From Nemertoderma westbladi (lineage: Eukaryota; Xenacoelomorpha; Nemertodermatida; Nemertodermatidae): DNA of 57,404 bases. The notes beneath the pieces are model-generated. The model ran no database searches and was not told the DNA's origin. It worked only from the letters and a program-made list of their open reading frames with translations. The stretch lies in contig JAUCBJ010008256.1 in assembly GCA_032718475.1 (NCBI GenBank), positions 1 through 57,404 on the forward strand, given 5' to 3'. The translations under genes and the position numbers were made by a program. Below, piece after piece: positions 41,550 through 53,429 of the stretch; the stretch's first letter is position 1, and each line of letters begins with the position of its first letter.

Positions 41550-42561
41550 CGCGTCTAACTCATAGCTGAGATGACGAAATCTACTAGCTGTTTCTTTGTG
41601 CGTAGGACCTGTGTTAATTGTTGACATATTTCAGCCAATCAGCGCGATCTCCCTTTACCTGTGCTCTGTAGCCTATGTAAAATGACGCAATGCGGCAAAT
41701 TTCTCAGAATTCCTTCATTCTGATTTTCTGTCTGTTCTGACTTCGCCCGGAAACATTAGTGGCTGGAGAGAGTCATAAGAACGCAAATCTATTAACAATT
41801 CAATTCGTAACACTGCAAACGAACTCACATTCAATTAAAAGCGCATAACTTCTGACGTACTGACCCTTGCGCACAAACTGCAACACTGCTGTTGCGCCGC
41901 TAACACCGTTTTAACTGTCTTATACTATTGTTATTTGTTGTTATATATTAATGGTTGTTATATTTAGAGAATACTGACTGATAAACGTTAAATTCCCCTT
42001 AACTTTTTTAATTACTGAGGTAAGCAGAAGGGTGTATCACTAGCAATTGTGGCTCAATTTATAGTGGTCTGTATGGATATAATCAATGCTATTTCATAAC
42101 CCCAACTTATGCGAGTTGCAATCCTCCTTATATATGACTAAAATCGGTGACAGTCAGCACATCAGTGTGTGTTAGTGTGAATATTAGTGGAGAAAGTTAG
42201 TGTGAAGGTTAATAAAGCATTCCTAAAGAATGCGCCATTTGCGTTATCTCATTGCCACTCGTTGTAATTAGTGTCAGTGATAACTCTGCGTGATACTTAA
42301 AGTACCACGCCCCAACGGAACTGTTAATATTTCCCTGAAAGTAAATATAGTTGTCGGAGATTATATAGAAGTGATCAATCGAATAATACAAAATAGCCTA
42401 CTCCTCTCTCTACAATAGAATCCAGTCTCCCACACCCGTGGGCGTCATACGCCGTGCTAGACTGGCTTCAGCTGATGTCAATTAGAACGGGCGATTATCA
42501 ACTCATAAGATACTTAAATTAGCAGGTTAAACTGTTAAAGGTCTGTCTAAAAGCGCGAACA
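41550..42561 (+). repeat. Diverged LTR of the element 2 family
   Basis: Aligns with the two solo LTRs from about GATGACGAAATCTACTAGC (41570) to the end AAAAGCGCGAACA (42561), with many substitutions. The first 150 bases of the LTR are not recognisable and I found no target duplication. It retains the CCAATCAG motif and a GGTAAG at about 42017. Confidence 0.75.
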
Positions 42562-42810
42562 AGAAATGTTATTGAAATCATCTTGCCACTGTCCAAAGTC
42601 TTGTCCATTCCCATTCTTTTAATTGTGTTTCTTGTCAATAAAGTAGGATTTGGGAAATATTAGATAATAATAATATTTAATAATAATCATAATAATAATA
42701 GATAGATAATAATAATAATATTAATAATATTTATATGAGAAAACCTGAATGTCGTTTATACTTTCATATCATTTTATGTTAGTGTCACATTTTCAACCTG
42801 TGGGGCGATC

Positions 42811-43473
<663 letters not shown>

Positions 43474-44731
43474 CTGCGCGAAGTCCCCACTTCGTGTAAT
43501 TATATATGGTGAAGTGCAAGGTTTTCAACATTTTTTTTGACAAAGTTGTGGGGCGAGCGACGAAAGTAAGCGAGCTTTACATACAGGAGCATACAGGTAT
43601 CACTAACTCAATAAGTCAGTTGCCAGCTTGTTTATTATTTATCTCGCAAAATAATTGCCTGGAGTATTTAATCATATTCTTTAGAATCATTAGCTAAATA
43701 ATTTATTTGAGGTGTTGACCTTATAAATTAATATTTTAGTATCAATACTATCGGCATAAGGTAAGTTTTAATAATTTTTACATATTTGGTTGCCTCCACA
43801 CCTAAAAATATATTACTTTTAAAACACAAATTTCCTGTTAATACATACCTCTGCCTTTCATTAATCCTCTGTGCTCCTTTGGTTTGGGGTGCGTGGTGCA
43901 GATTAAGAGATTTATTCTTATTGGCAGTTTGGTTAAATTTCTTATTTATTTATTTAAATTTCTTAAGTACCGATTTTGGGATAGATTTGCTCAATTTGAA
44001 TCTGTATCTGATAACTGAGCCTCGTGCCGCGCGAAGGCCCCACGAACGTGTTATCTACAGACAGATGATTAGTGAATATTCACTTTGCAGAAACCATAAA
44101 GTTTATCTTTAATAAGATAAAGAAATTCTTGGTGAACAAGTTATACCATAACAATGGCTTATGGCTTTAAAGATGTTGAAGGCCGAGGTATTGTGTCGAA
44201 GGTCCTATTCGGACCTTCATCCTGGAACCTCATGTACTCAATTTTTTCGAACCTAAGTCCTCTTCGGATCTTCGACCTGGATGTGTGAGGCCTTCGATGA
44301 CGGCCAGGCTCTGTACTTTATAGAAGAGGTCTGCATTACCTGGAAATCTTTCTCACACCGTCGTGTGAATTGTGAAACACGATAAATGAAAATCTCGTAT
44401 TGACAAAGTTAATAACGTCATACATTGATCTACTTAAAAAAGATACAATTACTTTTAAATCGCTTCAGGCTGTAAATCTCACTTATACAGTAACATACTG
44501 TAGGCCGTACTGTAGGGCAGTATCTAATTTCAGTCACATTATAGCCTTGTTCACTCGTCGAAGGAATTTAAGCCTATCGCTCTGATTTATTGTGCATCCC
44601 ACAATCGTAAGAACAAAATTGTTCAGTTTATCTAGAGTGTCAGATTTTTCAGGAAAAATTAAGTGACGGATGGCCATAACATATCAATTTACTATTACAT
44701 AAATACATGTTCTGGAATATGTAATAGTAGT

Positions 44732-45046
44732 AGGGTCTTGGGCGGCTTTGTGACACTTGGACCCAACTGACACCCATTGGGTGTCATATGACACCCAATT
44801 ATCACCCTATGGGTGTCAATGGGTGTCATTGGCGCCAGGCTGTCTGTGTGACTCCTCCTAATTAGGCCAATTAGACCCTAATTGACAGGTGTCATCAATT
44901 AATTAGTACAATTAAACCATAAGAGGTGTCTTATGACTCCTAATTAGGGTTTAATTGATTATCCTAATTAATTAGACTGATTAGCGCCCTGACACACAAT
45001 GGGTCATCAGTTGGGTTCAAGTGTCACCTAGAGGCCCAAGAGGGTG
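44732..45046. mobile_element. MITE with TGACACCC palindromes
   Basis: Left end TCTTGGGC..GTGACACTTGGACCCAACTGA and right end (45046 reading back) TCTTGGGCC..GTGACACTTGAACCCAACTGA are inverted repeats of about 40 bp. Internally there are several GGGTGTCA/TGACACCC and TTAATTAG motifs. It truncates the adjacent LINE on its right. Confidence 0.7.
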
Positions 45047-45052
45047 TCATAA

Positions 45053-46075
45053 GTGCTGATTGTTTAGGGGGCCGATATAAAGTACCGATTAAAATAGGTT
45101 TAATTTTAGGAAGTAAAAGTTCCACCAGTAAAACTTCGTCACAAGTCTCTAAATCTTCCCTACGATTAAAAGTTAAATCACATCGAATGTAAGTACAGAC
45201 ACCACCACCGTGTCTGTCCCTATCCTTACGTAAAACTACGTAATTATCAATATAAATTTCTCCATCAGAAACGCTATCATCGAGCCAAGTTTCAGAGATT
45301 GTTAAACTGCTGGGTTGGATTTATTGATTAAAATACGAATTTCGGAAAGTTTGGGAAACAGAGATCGTGCATTTAAATGCAAAAAATGCAGACCTTTTTT
45401 CTTAAAAAATTTAAAAGTTTCACTCTCAGCATCACTTAGAGTTTGCAGAGGCGATGTGAGGAATGAATCGTCGGTTTCTGATTCTAAAATAGTATCATGA
45501 AAGGGAAGTTCGGTAAAAATACAGCTATTGCAGAGAAAACTTGGCTCAAGATTGTTTCTGGTGGAGAATAAATTACTGCTTTTCCTATGGTAACATTTTA
45601 AATGTACAAATGTGTCACAACTCTCGCATTGGACGATCTTACTCCGAGAGTTTGTTCCTCGTTGACAGACGGAACAGTTGATCTTCGGGGCCCGCGTCCT
45701 GCTGGGTCCTGGGTTGATCTCAATATCCCCAGCCAGAGACAGAAGAGAGAGTTTGGCGATTAGGCCTCTAGTTCGTGGAGAGGAGACCCAAGATCTTCTT
45801 CCCCGACGAGAGCAGTAGAGGCTAAATCCACTCGTCGACCACATCTCCGTCGATTCGGCGCGGCAGTTCGAAACGGTAGCGACAGGGTGTTCCGCAAACC
45901 AGTCCAATACGGGTATTGGTTGGGTTGCAGGGTTACCCCGCGGATCGGATGGTTCTGCCACAACGAAACGGCCCAGAACGATGAAAATAGTGGAGATTAA
46001 AAGCGGTGACATTGTGCTGTCTGGGGGGGGGGGGGGGGGCTCAAAATGGAACTCGCCCAGGGGCGCAAAAAACGA
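45053..46075 (-). pseudogene. CR1-like LINE, 5' part with 2A peptide and PHD finger
   Basis: From ATG at 46012 (MSPLLISTIFIVLGRFVVAEPSD) the frame gives a signal-peptide-like start, a 2A-like ribosome-skipping motif (GDIEINPGP at about residues 95-103, 45704-45730), a PHD-type zinc finger (CSVC..CESC..H..C..CNSC, residues about 110-165), then the first strand of an apurinic-type endonuclease (LNARSLFPKLSEI). A one-base deletion at about 45300 shifts the frame; endonuclease text continues (SETWLDDS) to about 45053, where a MITE cuts it off. RT is absent. A stop-free frame extends upstream of the ATG but reads through an RTE fragment in the wrong frame. 2A motifs are known at this place in CR1/L2-like LINEs of sea urchins and lancelets. 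Confidence 0.8.
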
Positions 46076-46077
46076 AG

Positions 46078-46290
46078 CTCCGCCTCTGCGCTGCCCATGC
46101 CTCCCCCTTACGTATCCGAAGATCTTCACCTGACTTTCTGAACCATGATCCCAAGTAGCAGAAATCATCCACATGCTCAAGCAAGCCATCCTTAGAGCTC
46201 ATGCCCTTACGATTAGACATTTCTTAAGGGCTGTCTAGGTTCACTGTCATGATTTTGGTCTTCTTGGAGTTTACAAAAAGAAGCTACCTG
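46078..46290 (-). pseudogene. RTE-like LINE fragment
   Basis: The minus strand encodes a piece matching the RT C-terminal region of the LINE at 50357-52202 (compare KTKIMTVN and LEHVDDFCYLGSW here with KTKILTVN and LEHVDDFCYLGSW there), with a stop and an indel. It abuts the upstream end of the CR1-like fragment at about 46076 and the transporter's big exon on the other side. Confidence 0.75.
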
Positions 46291-46484
46291 CAATAAAGTA
46301 GATCGGTATTTCAATAAGGGTCAAGTGGTAATGTTTAAATGAATGAGCTGGTAAGTGATATAGAGTTTTGAAAAATATTGAATATATTGTGCTGTATATA
46401 AATACTCTAATTCTAATATTATTCTTATATTAAATTTCGTATTCTTATACGAAATCTAACTTAAAATATTTTGGATTTTTACAG

Positions 46485-49038
46485 AAAGTGTCTCAAACGA
46501 AACCCAATGCTACATCTTTACTACGTGTTATTGTTCGAACCTACTGGCGTTGTTACATAAAGAACTCGAGTCTTATGTTACTTGGATATTGTTGCATGAC
46601 CATAAAGGCGTTACTTCTATGTGAGATATTGAAGTACTTTATGCCAGATAGTACCATTTCCACCCCAAATGCATATTTGTATACCTGCTTAATTGCTTTT
46701 CTAGATATGGTATATTTATTATCGAATAACAATTCAAAATTGCTTAATACAATTCTACTTACTGAGATACAAACAGCATGTTGTTCATTGATATATGATA
46801 AAATACTTTCATTATCAATTATAGACGACCAAGAGAAGATGAGTGTGGGTTATATAACTAATTTGGTTTCAAATGATTTGGGTCGTTTAGAATCAATGTC
46901 TCGCACATTTGGTTATTTGTTTGTATCTCCATTAGTAAATCTAGTTATAACTTGTCTTCTTGTATACATGCTGGGTTTAGCTGGAGGGATTGTGGCACTT
47001 TTGATTTTGTTAATTGTTCCTTTGCAGATTTGCATTGGAAAATTATTTGCTAAGTTGAGATCCACCGCCGCACAATTAACTGACAAAAGGATATCAAATA
47101 TAGATGATATTATTAATGGAATCTCTGTTATTAAGATGAATATTTGGGAGGAGGTATATATATCAGTAATCAAAAAATTACGTCAACTTGAAATTAATCA
47201 AATTTCCAATATATTATACTTGAGGTCATTTTATAGTCTAGACTTGAATGCATTCGTTGGATTCTTGGCGTTTTTTTCTTACTCAACCCTCGGTGGTGTT
47301 TTAGATCCTACAACTGTATTCACCTGCCTGTATCTTATTAATCTTTCATGTCATTTAAGTAATCGCTTAGGGATCTTATTAGGAAACATGTCTGAAGTAT
47401 ATATTAGTTTTTATAGAATTTGCAAATTTCTTTTGGTTCGGGATAAAAACGTATTCGAAGTATTGAACGTAAAAGAAGAAAGAGTAAAAATCAATGTTGG
47501 TGAAGTAGTATTATCTAATTTATCTGCTGGTTTCTTAGACAGAGAAGAAATTATCAGAAACATCAGTATATCAGTGAAAGCCACTGAAATCTTAGTTGTT
47601 ATTGGGCAAGTTGGTTCAGGGAAGACAACTTTGCTTCAAGCTATTTTAGGAGAAGTTCCAGTTACATTCGGTTCGGTAACTTTATCAGGAAAGGTAGCCT
47701 ATGTCCCCCAATCCCCTTGGATATTTAGTGGAACAATAAGAGATAATATTATATTTGAAAGAGAATTCGAGAAGGATTGGTACAATAGATGTCTGGCGAT
47801 GTGTGAACTCAGACTAGATATAGCAGCTATGCCCAATGGTGACTTTACTGTTGTTGGTGAAAAGGGAATAGCTCTATCCGGTGGACAGAAAGCTAGGATC
47901 AATTTGTGTAGAGCCTTATATTCGCGTGCTGATATTTACATATTAGACGATCCATTTTCATCACTTGATAATAATGTTGGAAGAGCTATTTTCGAGCAGT
48001 GTTTGGTAGGATATATGTCAAAGTGTTCATCTATAATTGTGGTCACTAATGATAGTAAACATTTACAGAGTGCAGATAGAATATTAGTTCTAGAAAAAGG
48101 TATGGCAAAGGTATATGGTAAACAAACAGATGTCAATTCCGAGACAAATAAATTACTGAATTTGCTGATGAATCACAGAAATGAAAATGACATTCTTTCA
48201 GAAAATGTATTTGATGATAAGGAGAAAGAAGAAACCATGGATAGTATTGTATTAGTACATAAAGGTGTTGCTGTGGATATTATGGAAGAATCGAATGAAG
48301 TTTCTAAAGATCCTATTGAAAAGGGTTCTATTAGCAAACATATTTACTTGCATTATATAAGATCAGGTGTAACCATTCCTATGGCAACTTTATTGATGCT
48401 CGTGTCTATATTTTGCCATGGCAGTGAACCATTTATTAATTATTGGTTGGCAGGTTGGGCCACTACTGATTCACAAAATGCATATGCAACTGCGACTAAG
48501 ACCAAAACTCCAACAATTTTTGGATGGTTGACATGGAGCAGCATAATTCTGGTGTATCTTGCGATCGTTGTTTTCAATTGGTTAACTATCATAGCTAAGT
48601 TCTGTTTTGGTTATGCCCTATTTCTAAAAGCCAGTCATAAAATGCACAATGTAATAATCAAGAAAGTCATTGAGGCTCCTAAGAAATTTTTTGACTTTAC
48701 GCCTGTTGGGCAAATTCTTAACCGATTCTCAAAAGATATTGGCGTTATGGATGATATGTTACCTGACCTTCTTTCAGATATTATGCATAAAGTATTATGT
48801 ATAACAGTTGTTATTATAATATCAGTATGTGTAACCCCATGGATTTTCTTACCAACTATCCCATTGGTTGCAATGTTGTGGTGGGTTAGGAAGATTACAT
48901 TGAGGCCTATGCGTGATGTAAAGATAATTGAGGGAGTTCTTCGAAATCCTATATTTGATCACATATCACAGACATTGGAGGGACTTCCTGTGATACGTTC
49001 TTACAAAGTGCAGAATTCTTACAGAAACTATATTTTTT
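46485..49038 (+). CDS. ABCC/MRP-like transporter, large exon, TMD1-NBD1-TMD2
   Basis: Opens at the ACAG acceptor and runs 850 codons. Residues (from 46488): membrane domain 1 about 25-330; NBD1 335-545 with Walker A GQVGSGKT (373), Q-loop PQSPWIFSGT, signature LSGGQKAR (463) and Walker B YILDDP (485); linker 545-620; start of membrane domain 2 from 625. Walker B has Asp instead of the catalytic Glu, normal for ABCC NBD1, but the switch histidine (usually VTHQ) is Asn (VTND), so site 1 looks fully non-catalytic. No N-terminal TMD0, so a short MRP. The gene probably exports organic anions, cyclic nucleotides or conjugates across the plasma membrane. The frame breaks at a T6 run (49033-49038). 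Confidence 0.9.
49033..49038 (+). other. Frameshift in the ABCC gene (extra T in a T6 run)
   Basis: The protein text continues without loss in the +1 frame right after TATATTTTTT: the family's conserved ..N.L.RH.EAWF block is intact on the other side. One T too many explains it. It may be an assembly or homopolymer error rather than a real mutation, because no other break occurs in about 3.6 kb. Confidence 0.85.
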
Positions 49039-50166
49039 AATTATCTTGATAGACACAATGAAGCCTGGTTCATGATCCAGCCCATTAAAATGTTCCTCGC
49101 TATTAACATTAATATTATCTGTTTAGTTTTTGCAATGATCAATTACTGTTTGTGTATATTAATATCAGACTCTCTGCTCGATTCAAATATGACATACCTT
49201 TCATTGACTTATGTTTTAGGATTGTGCGTTTTAGTAGATAGAGCTGTAATCCTATCAGCTGATATAGATGTAACCATGACATCTGTAGAAAGAGTCATGC
49301 AGTACACTAGGATTGATGAGGAGCCATATATGCGAAAGGATTACATAACACCACCAAATAACTGGCCCAACAAAGGGATTATATCGCTTATTAATGTTTG
49401 TTTAACTTATGATATGAGTAAACAGGTCCTTTACAATATTAATCTTAAAATAGCTGCAGGGGAAAAAATAGCATTTATTGGTCGAACTGGGGCTGGAAAG
49501 ACATCTATCTTCATATCAATGTTAAGGTTAGCTAATTATGAAGGTATAATTGAGATGGATGGGATTGACATAGCTAACATACCGCTGAAGTCACTTCGTG
49601 GTGCCATTGCTGTAGTACCCCAAGGTGCTGTGTTATTCGCAGGATCATTGCGTGATAATATGGACCCATTCAATGATCATTCTGATAGTGACATATGGGA
49701 TGTATTAGAAGCAGTTCAGATGAAGAATGAAGTTGTCTCTCGTCTACTAATTATGAAAAAAGAAAGGTTTTCAATACCAGATAGTAAAACCATCAACAGT
49801 AACATAGATTATAATGATTTGGATATAATTCGTGTCCATTCTAGGGGTTCCAATTTCAGTACAGGCCAACAACAATTGTTATGTTTGGGCCGGGCAATTC
49901 TAAGAAAATGTAAAATTATGTTAATGGATGAAGCTACCGCCTCTATTGATTTGGAAACACAAAGTGTTATTCAAGGGGTAATGGAGACTAAATTGAAAGA
50001 TTTAACTGTTTTGATAATTGCTCACAGAATTGAAACAATAATGGGCAGTGATAGAGTAGTAGTTGTTGCGAATGGAAAAATAGTTGAACTTGATAAACCA
50101 CAGGAGCTTTTAAACAACTCAGAAAGTTATTTTAGCAAAATTATGTCCAGCTTTGAAACAAATTAA
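49039..50166 (+). CDS. ABCC/MRP-like transporter, end of TMD2 and NBD2
   Basis: The frame after the T-run carries the last helices of membrane domain 2 and NBD2 in the same exon. Counting from the ATG at 49072: Walker A GRTGAGKT near residue 137, signature STGQQQ near 262, Walker B IMLMDEAT near 283 with the catalytic Glu, and switch histidine in IIAHRIET near 318. A stretch of about 15 extra residues precedes the signature. The gene ends with TAA at 50164-50166. NBD2 looks fully catalytic, the usual ABCC asymmetry. With the first half the protein is about 1300 residues, the size of MRP4-type proteins. Confidence 0.9.
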   Translation, partial: NYLDRHNEAWFMIQPIKMFLAININIICLVFAMINYCLCILISDSLLDSNMTYLSLTYVLGLCVLVDRAVILSADIDVTMTSVERVMQYTRIDEEPYMRKDYITPPNNWPNKGIISLINVCLTYDMSKQVLYNINLKIAAGEKIAFIGRTGAGKTSIFISMLRLANYEGIIEMDGIDIANIPLKSLRGAIAVVPQGAVLFAGSLRDNMDPFNDHSDSDIWDVLEAVQMKNEVVSRLLIMKKERFSIPDSKTINSNIDYNDLDIIRVHSRGSNFSTGQQQLLCLGRAILRKCKIMLMDEATASIDLETQSVIQGVMETKLKDLTVLIIAHRIETIMGSDRVVVVANGKIVELDKPQELLNNSESYFSKIMSSFETN

Positions 50167-50219
50167 AATGCATTAGTAAAAAGGAATTAGACCTGCATTT
50201 AAGAAAATCGTGTATTCAC

Positions 50220-50350
50220 AATTAATCATATACTATACATTTAATGTCCTATTTAAATATTATTAAATTTAAATATTAAATATAATATAATATATTATAT
50301 TATATAATATATAATGTAATAATATAATATATTATATATAATATTAAATG
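50220..50350. repeat. AT-only palindromic tract
   Basis: Nearly pure TA/ATAT sequence forming overlapping inverted repeats, between the transporter and the LINE. TATACATTTAAT at 50234 is echoed at 52238 beyond the LINE; this may be a target duplication, but the tract is too simple to be sure. Confidence 0.6.
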
Positions 50351-50356
50351 TCCCAT

Positions 50357-52202
50357 TTAAAGGTCCCTGAACAGGCAGTACTCTGTTAATCTACAGGAGC
50401 TAATAAACCAACAGGTTGATGCCATCAATGATGCTGACGACAGCAGGCAATCATCCCAGGCATGGAAATCGATCAATCTGCTTACTGGGCGGAAAAGCCA
50501 ACCAACCACCAAGGTTAAGGCTGAATCACCAGCCGATCGCCTCAATGGTTGGAAAGCCCACTTTGAAAAGCTCCTCAATAATGACAGGGTATTGCCTGAT
50601 AACTTTATAGAAGTAAAAGTGTCTGAGTCTGTACTCCCAGATATTCCCATTGGCGATATCTCCTTTGCAGAAGTGAAGGCTGCTGCAAAGAGCATTAAGA
50701 CCAATCGTGCCAGTGGAGTAGATGGTGTTCCCCCTGAGGTCTTTAAAATACCTGAGTGTTTAAAGCTCATCTATCCCATCATAGTAGACATGTACCGTAC
50801 AACAAGAGTCCCACAAGAAATGAAAACAAATAAGTTGGTGCCAGTTCCCAAGAAGGGCAACCTAACACTCTATGGTTCTTTTCGGGGAATCTCATTGATC
50901 TCGATTGCTGCAAAACTATACAATAGAATTCTATTAAATCGCATCAGGGATCCCATTGAGAGACTGCTCCGTGGAAATCAGAATGGGTTCCGTAAAGGTC
51001 GTGGGACCATGGAGACCATTTTGGCACTTAGAAGGATAATTGAAGAGTTATCAAAAAAGAATGACAGGCATCTGGCTGTTATCTTTGTTGACTTCTTCAA
51101 GGCCTTTGATTCAGTCTCTCGCTCACGTATGTTCCGCATACTTTCATTATATGGGATTCCTGATGAAATTATTGCAGCAATCAGATCAGTATACGATGGT
51201 TCGACAACATTTGTGTCTACTGTTGACGGTGACACAGAACCATTTGAAGTGTTATGGGGCGTCCTCCAAGGAGACACACTTGCACCATTCTTGTTCATTA
51301 TTGTGGTTGACTATGTTCTACGCATGTCCTTAGATCATCATAATGATGATGGGGTGATGATAACTCCACCTACTGGCTCCAGAAGTCGAGGAAATCCTGC
51401 CAAGTACCTAACTGATCTAGACTTTGCTGATGACTTAGGAGTACTCTCAGAATCATTAGAGGGAGCCCAGCGGCTCCTCAGCTCATTAGAACATGCTGCT
51501 TCTAGTGTTGGTCTTTTTATTAACTCCAGAAAGACCAAAATTCTGACAGTTAACTTTGAAAGTCCTCAGCAAGTCTCTGATCGGATGAGCATAAGCTCAA
51601 AGGATGGTATGCTTGAGCATGTGGACGACTTCTGTTACCTGGGATCATGGATCCGGAAGTCAGGTGAGGACCTTCGAATACGTACGGGAAAGGCATGGGC
51701 AGCCTTGAATAGGCTTTCCAGGATTTGGAAATCACCTAGAATTAATCGGAAACTTAAGGTCCGATTATTTAGAGCAGCAGTAGTTCCAGTACACCTCTAC
51801 GGGAGTCCATGCTGGGCTCTAACTGCTGAGGACACCAAATCTCTGGATGGCACATTCACAAGAATGCTACGCCGGGTACATTGTGTCAAGTACAATGCAC
51901 ACATCTCCAACCAGACACTATATAACATTGGAGGTGTCTCATTGGTTCCCCCAAGCTTGACACTAGAACAAAATCGCCTCCGCTTTGCAGGACATTGCTT
52001 TCGCCGTGAGGACCAGCCAGTGCATAATCTTGTACTTTGGCAGCCTCATGGAGTGAATAAGCATGGTGGACAGCCCATGACTTTCTTGAGACGCATCTTA
52101 AAGGACACTGGCCTTAAAGATGCGGATGATCTAGCAAATGTCATGGGTGATAGGGAGTTGTGGCGGTGCAATTTTGTTGACAAGCCGGCACAGCATTCTT
52201 AA
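50357..52202 (+). pseudogene. 5'-truncated RTE-like LINE, reverse transcriptase and C-terminal domain
   Basis: The frame is open from about 50362 to the TAA at 52202; the first plausible initiator is far inside. It starts in the linker between endonuclease and RT, so the element is 5'-truncated. RT motifs: RASGVDGVPPEVFK, FRGISLISIAAKLYNR, NGFRKGRGT, motif A FVDFFKAFDSV (Phe where Arg is common), motif B GVLQGDTLAPFLF, motif C FADD, motif D GLFINSRKTKI. The last 150 residues are the CTD of RTE-type elements (RMLRRVHCV, LRFAGHCFRRED). The RT frame is intact without a stop, so the copy is young. The endonuclease is missing. The same family is represented by the scrap at 46078-46290. Confidence 0.85.
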
Positions 52203-53029
52203 AAATGCAGCTGCAATGCAGCATGCCGATCCTAGTATACATTTAATATTATTATTAATATTTAAATTGATGTATCGTTATGAACAAAAGTATACTATAA
52301 TAATACATCACATATATAATATTTCATTACAAACCATGTTGGATTTTGCTATATTAATATCCAAAAATGTTGACTGCCTTTATTTTACATCATCCTGCAC
52401 TCATGCAATAGTGCGGGGCGAGCTACGACTTTGGGTTGAACCTTGTCATACGGTACCATAATTACACCATTTCTCATCCTTTGGCTCCATCACATATGCA
52501 GACCCGTGATTAATCTGTGATCTGCAATAAGCTCAACAAACCATGATCGCTGGTAGAAAAGCCAGGGGACACAGATACACTAGAAACAATAATTTCGTCA
52601 GTGGTAAATAATAAGTGTGACGGGATCCGGGGATCCCGATTTATCCGGTGTATTCGCTTACGCGTCCCTTTTTATGTTTTTCATATAAATGAGATAATAT
52701 TGATGGGATAACACAGTTGATGTTTAGTTAAGGTTACCGGTAATATGGTAGCGGCAATGACGGTAACGAAAGTCACCGCTCTGCCCTCTAACTGTACTGG
52801 GATAACTGAATGAAATGACACGGTTACCAGTAATATGTATTGCACCGTTGGCTGTATTGTGTCACTCAGTCGATGCCTTCCCCCCATTGGCTAATAACTC
52901 ACTTCTCACCCTCATTTCCCTGGGTGTACTCCCCCCCCCCCCCCCCGCTGCTGTCTCTCTCTCCCTCCCTGAGGTATAACCTCTGACCCCCGCTGTGTGT
53001 GTTCCCTTGGGGCCTATTGTCCCCGCTTA
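52203..53029. other. Intergenic region, no gene seen
   Basis: Low-coding sequence with a GGGATCCGGGGATCCC palindrome at 52622-52638, two related TTACCGGTAATATG/TTACCAGTAATATG blocks (52734, 52824), and a run of 16 C at 52931-52946. Confidence 0.5.
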
Positions 53030-53149
53030 TTGGGGTGATACAAGGTTGATTGGTAATCAACCTTGTAGTTCCAATATTGCTTAAGGCGCTCTTTCCCACT
53101 TTGTTGGGGTGACACGAGGTTGATTGATAGTCGACCTCGTGTTCCCCAA
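53030..53149. repeat. Two tandem covarying hairpins
   Basis: Unit 1 (53030-53080): TTGGGGTGA, a 13-bp stem TACAAGGTTGATT (53039-53051), GGT loop, exact inverse at 53055-53067, then TTCCAATATTGCTTAA. Unit 2 (53104-53160): TTGGGGTGA, stem ACACGAGGTTGA (53112-53123), loop, inverse at 53131-53142, then TCCCCAATATTGCTTAA. The stems differ by paired substitutions (AAGG/CCTT against GAGG/CCTC) and the outer TTGGGG/CCCCAA arms can also pair. Confidence 0.85.
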
Positions 53150-53183
53150 TATTGCTTAAACCTCACTTTATGGGGCTAGATGT

Positions 53184-53268
53184 GGCGGAATTGAATACGC
53201 TCACACTCCCCCCCCATGCTATCTTCCCGGTGAGAAGATAGCATCAACCTCAAGTGCGCTTCAATTCC
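53184..53268. repeat. Hairpin region
   Basis: GCGGAATTGAA (53184) and TTCAATTCCGC (53257) are inverse, and between them GCTATCTTC..GAAGATAGC (53218-53243) forms a second stem with an 8-base C run on its left. Confidence 0.75.
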
Positions 53269-53429
53269 GCTGGAACTCGATCTATTATCGGGTGTGTGGT
53301 GGAGTTATTTTCTTGGAGTCGGCTTTCCAGGCCGCTCCCTATGTGTATGATGTCACTACCCTCTGGCGTCTCGTGTCGGGCCAATCGTGCGCTTCTCTCA
53401 CACAATTTTTGTTTCCCCAACATTTTCGC

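Noticed and set aside
43786-44112. 108-codon frame with a hydrophobic start
   Set aside because: Lies in the ABCC intron; hydrophobicity follows from T-rich DNA, and no family features or splice links are visible.
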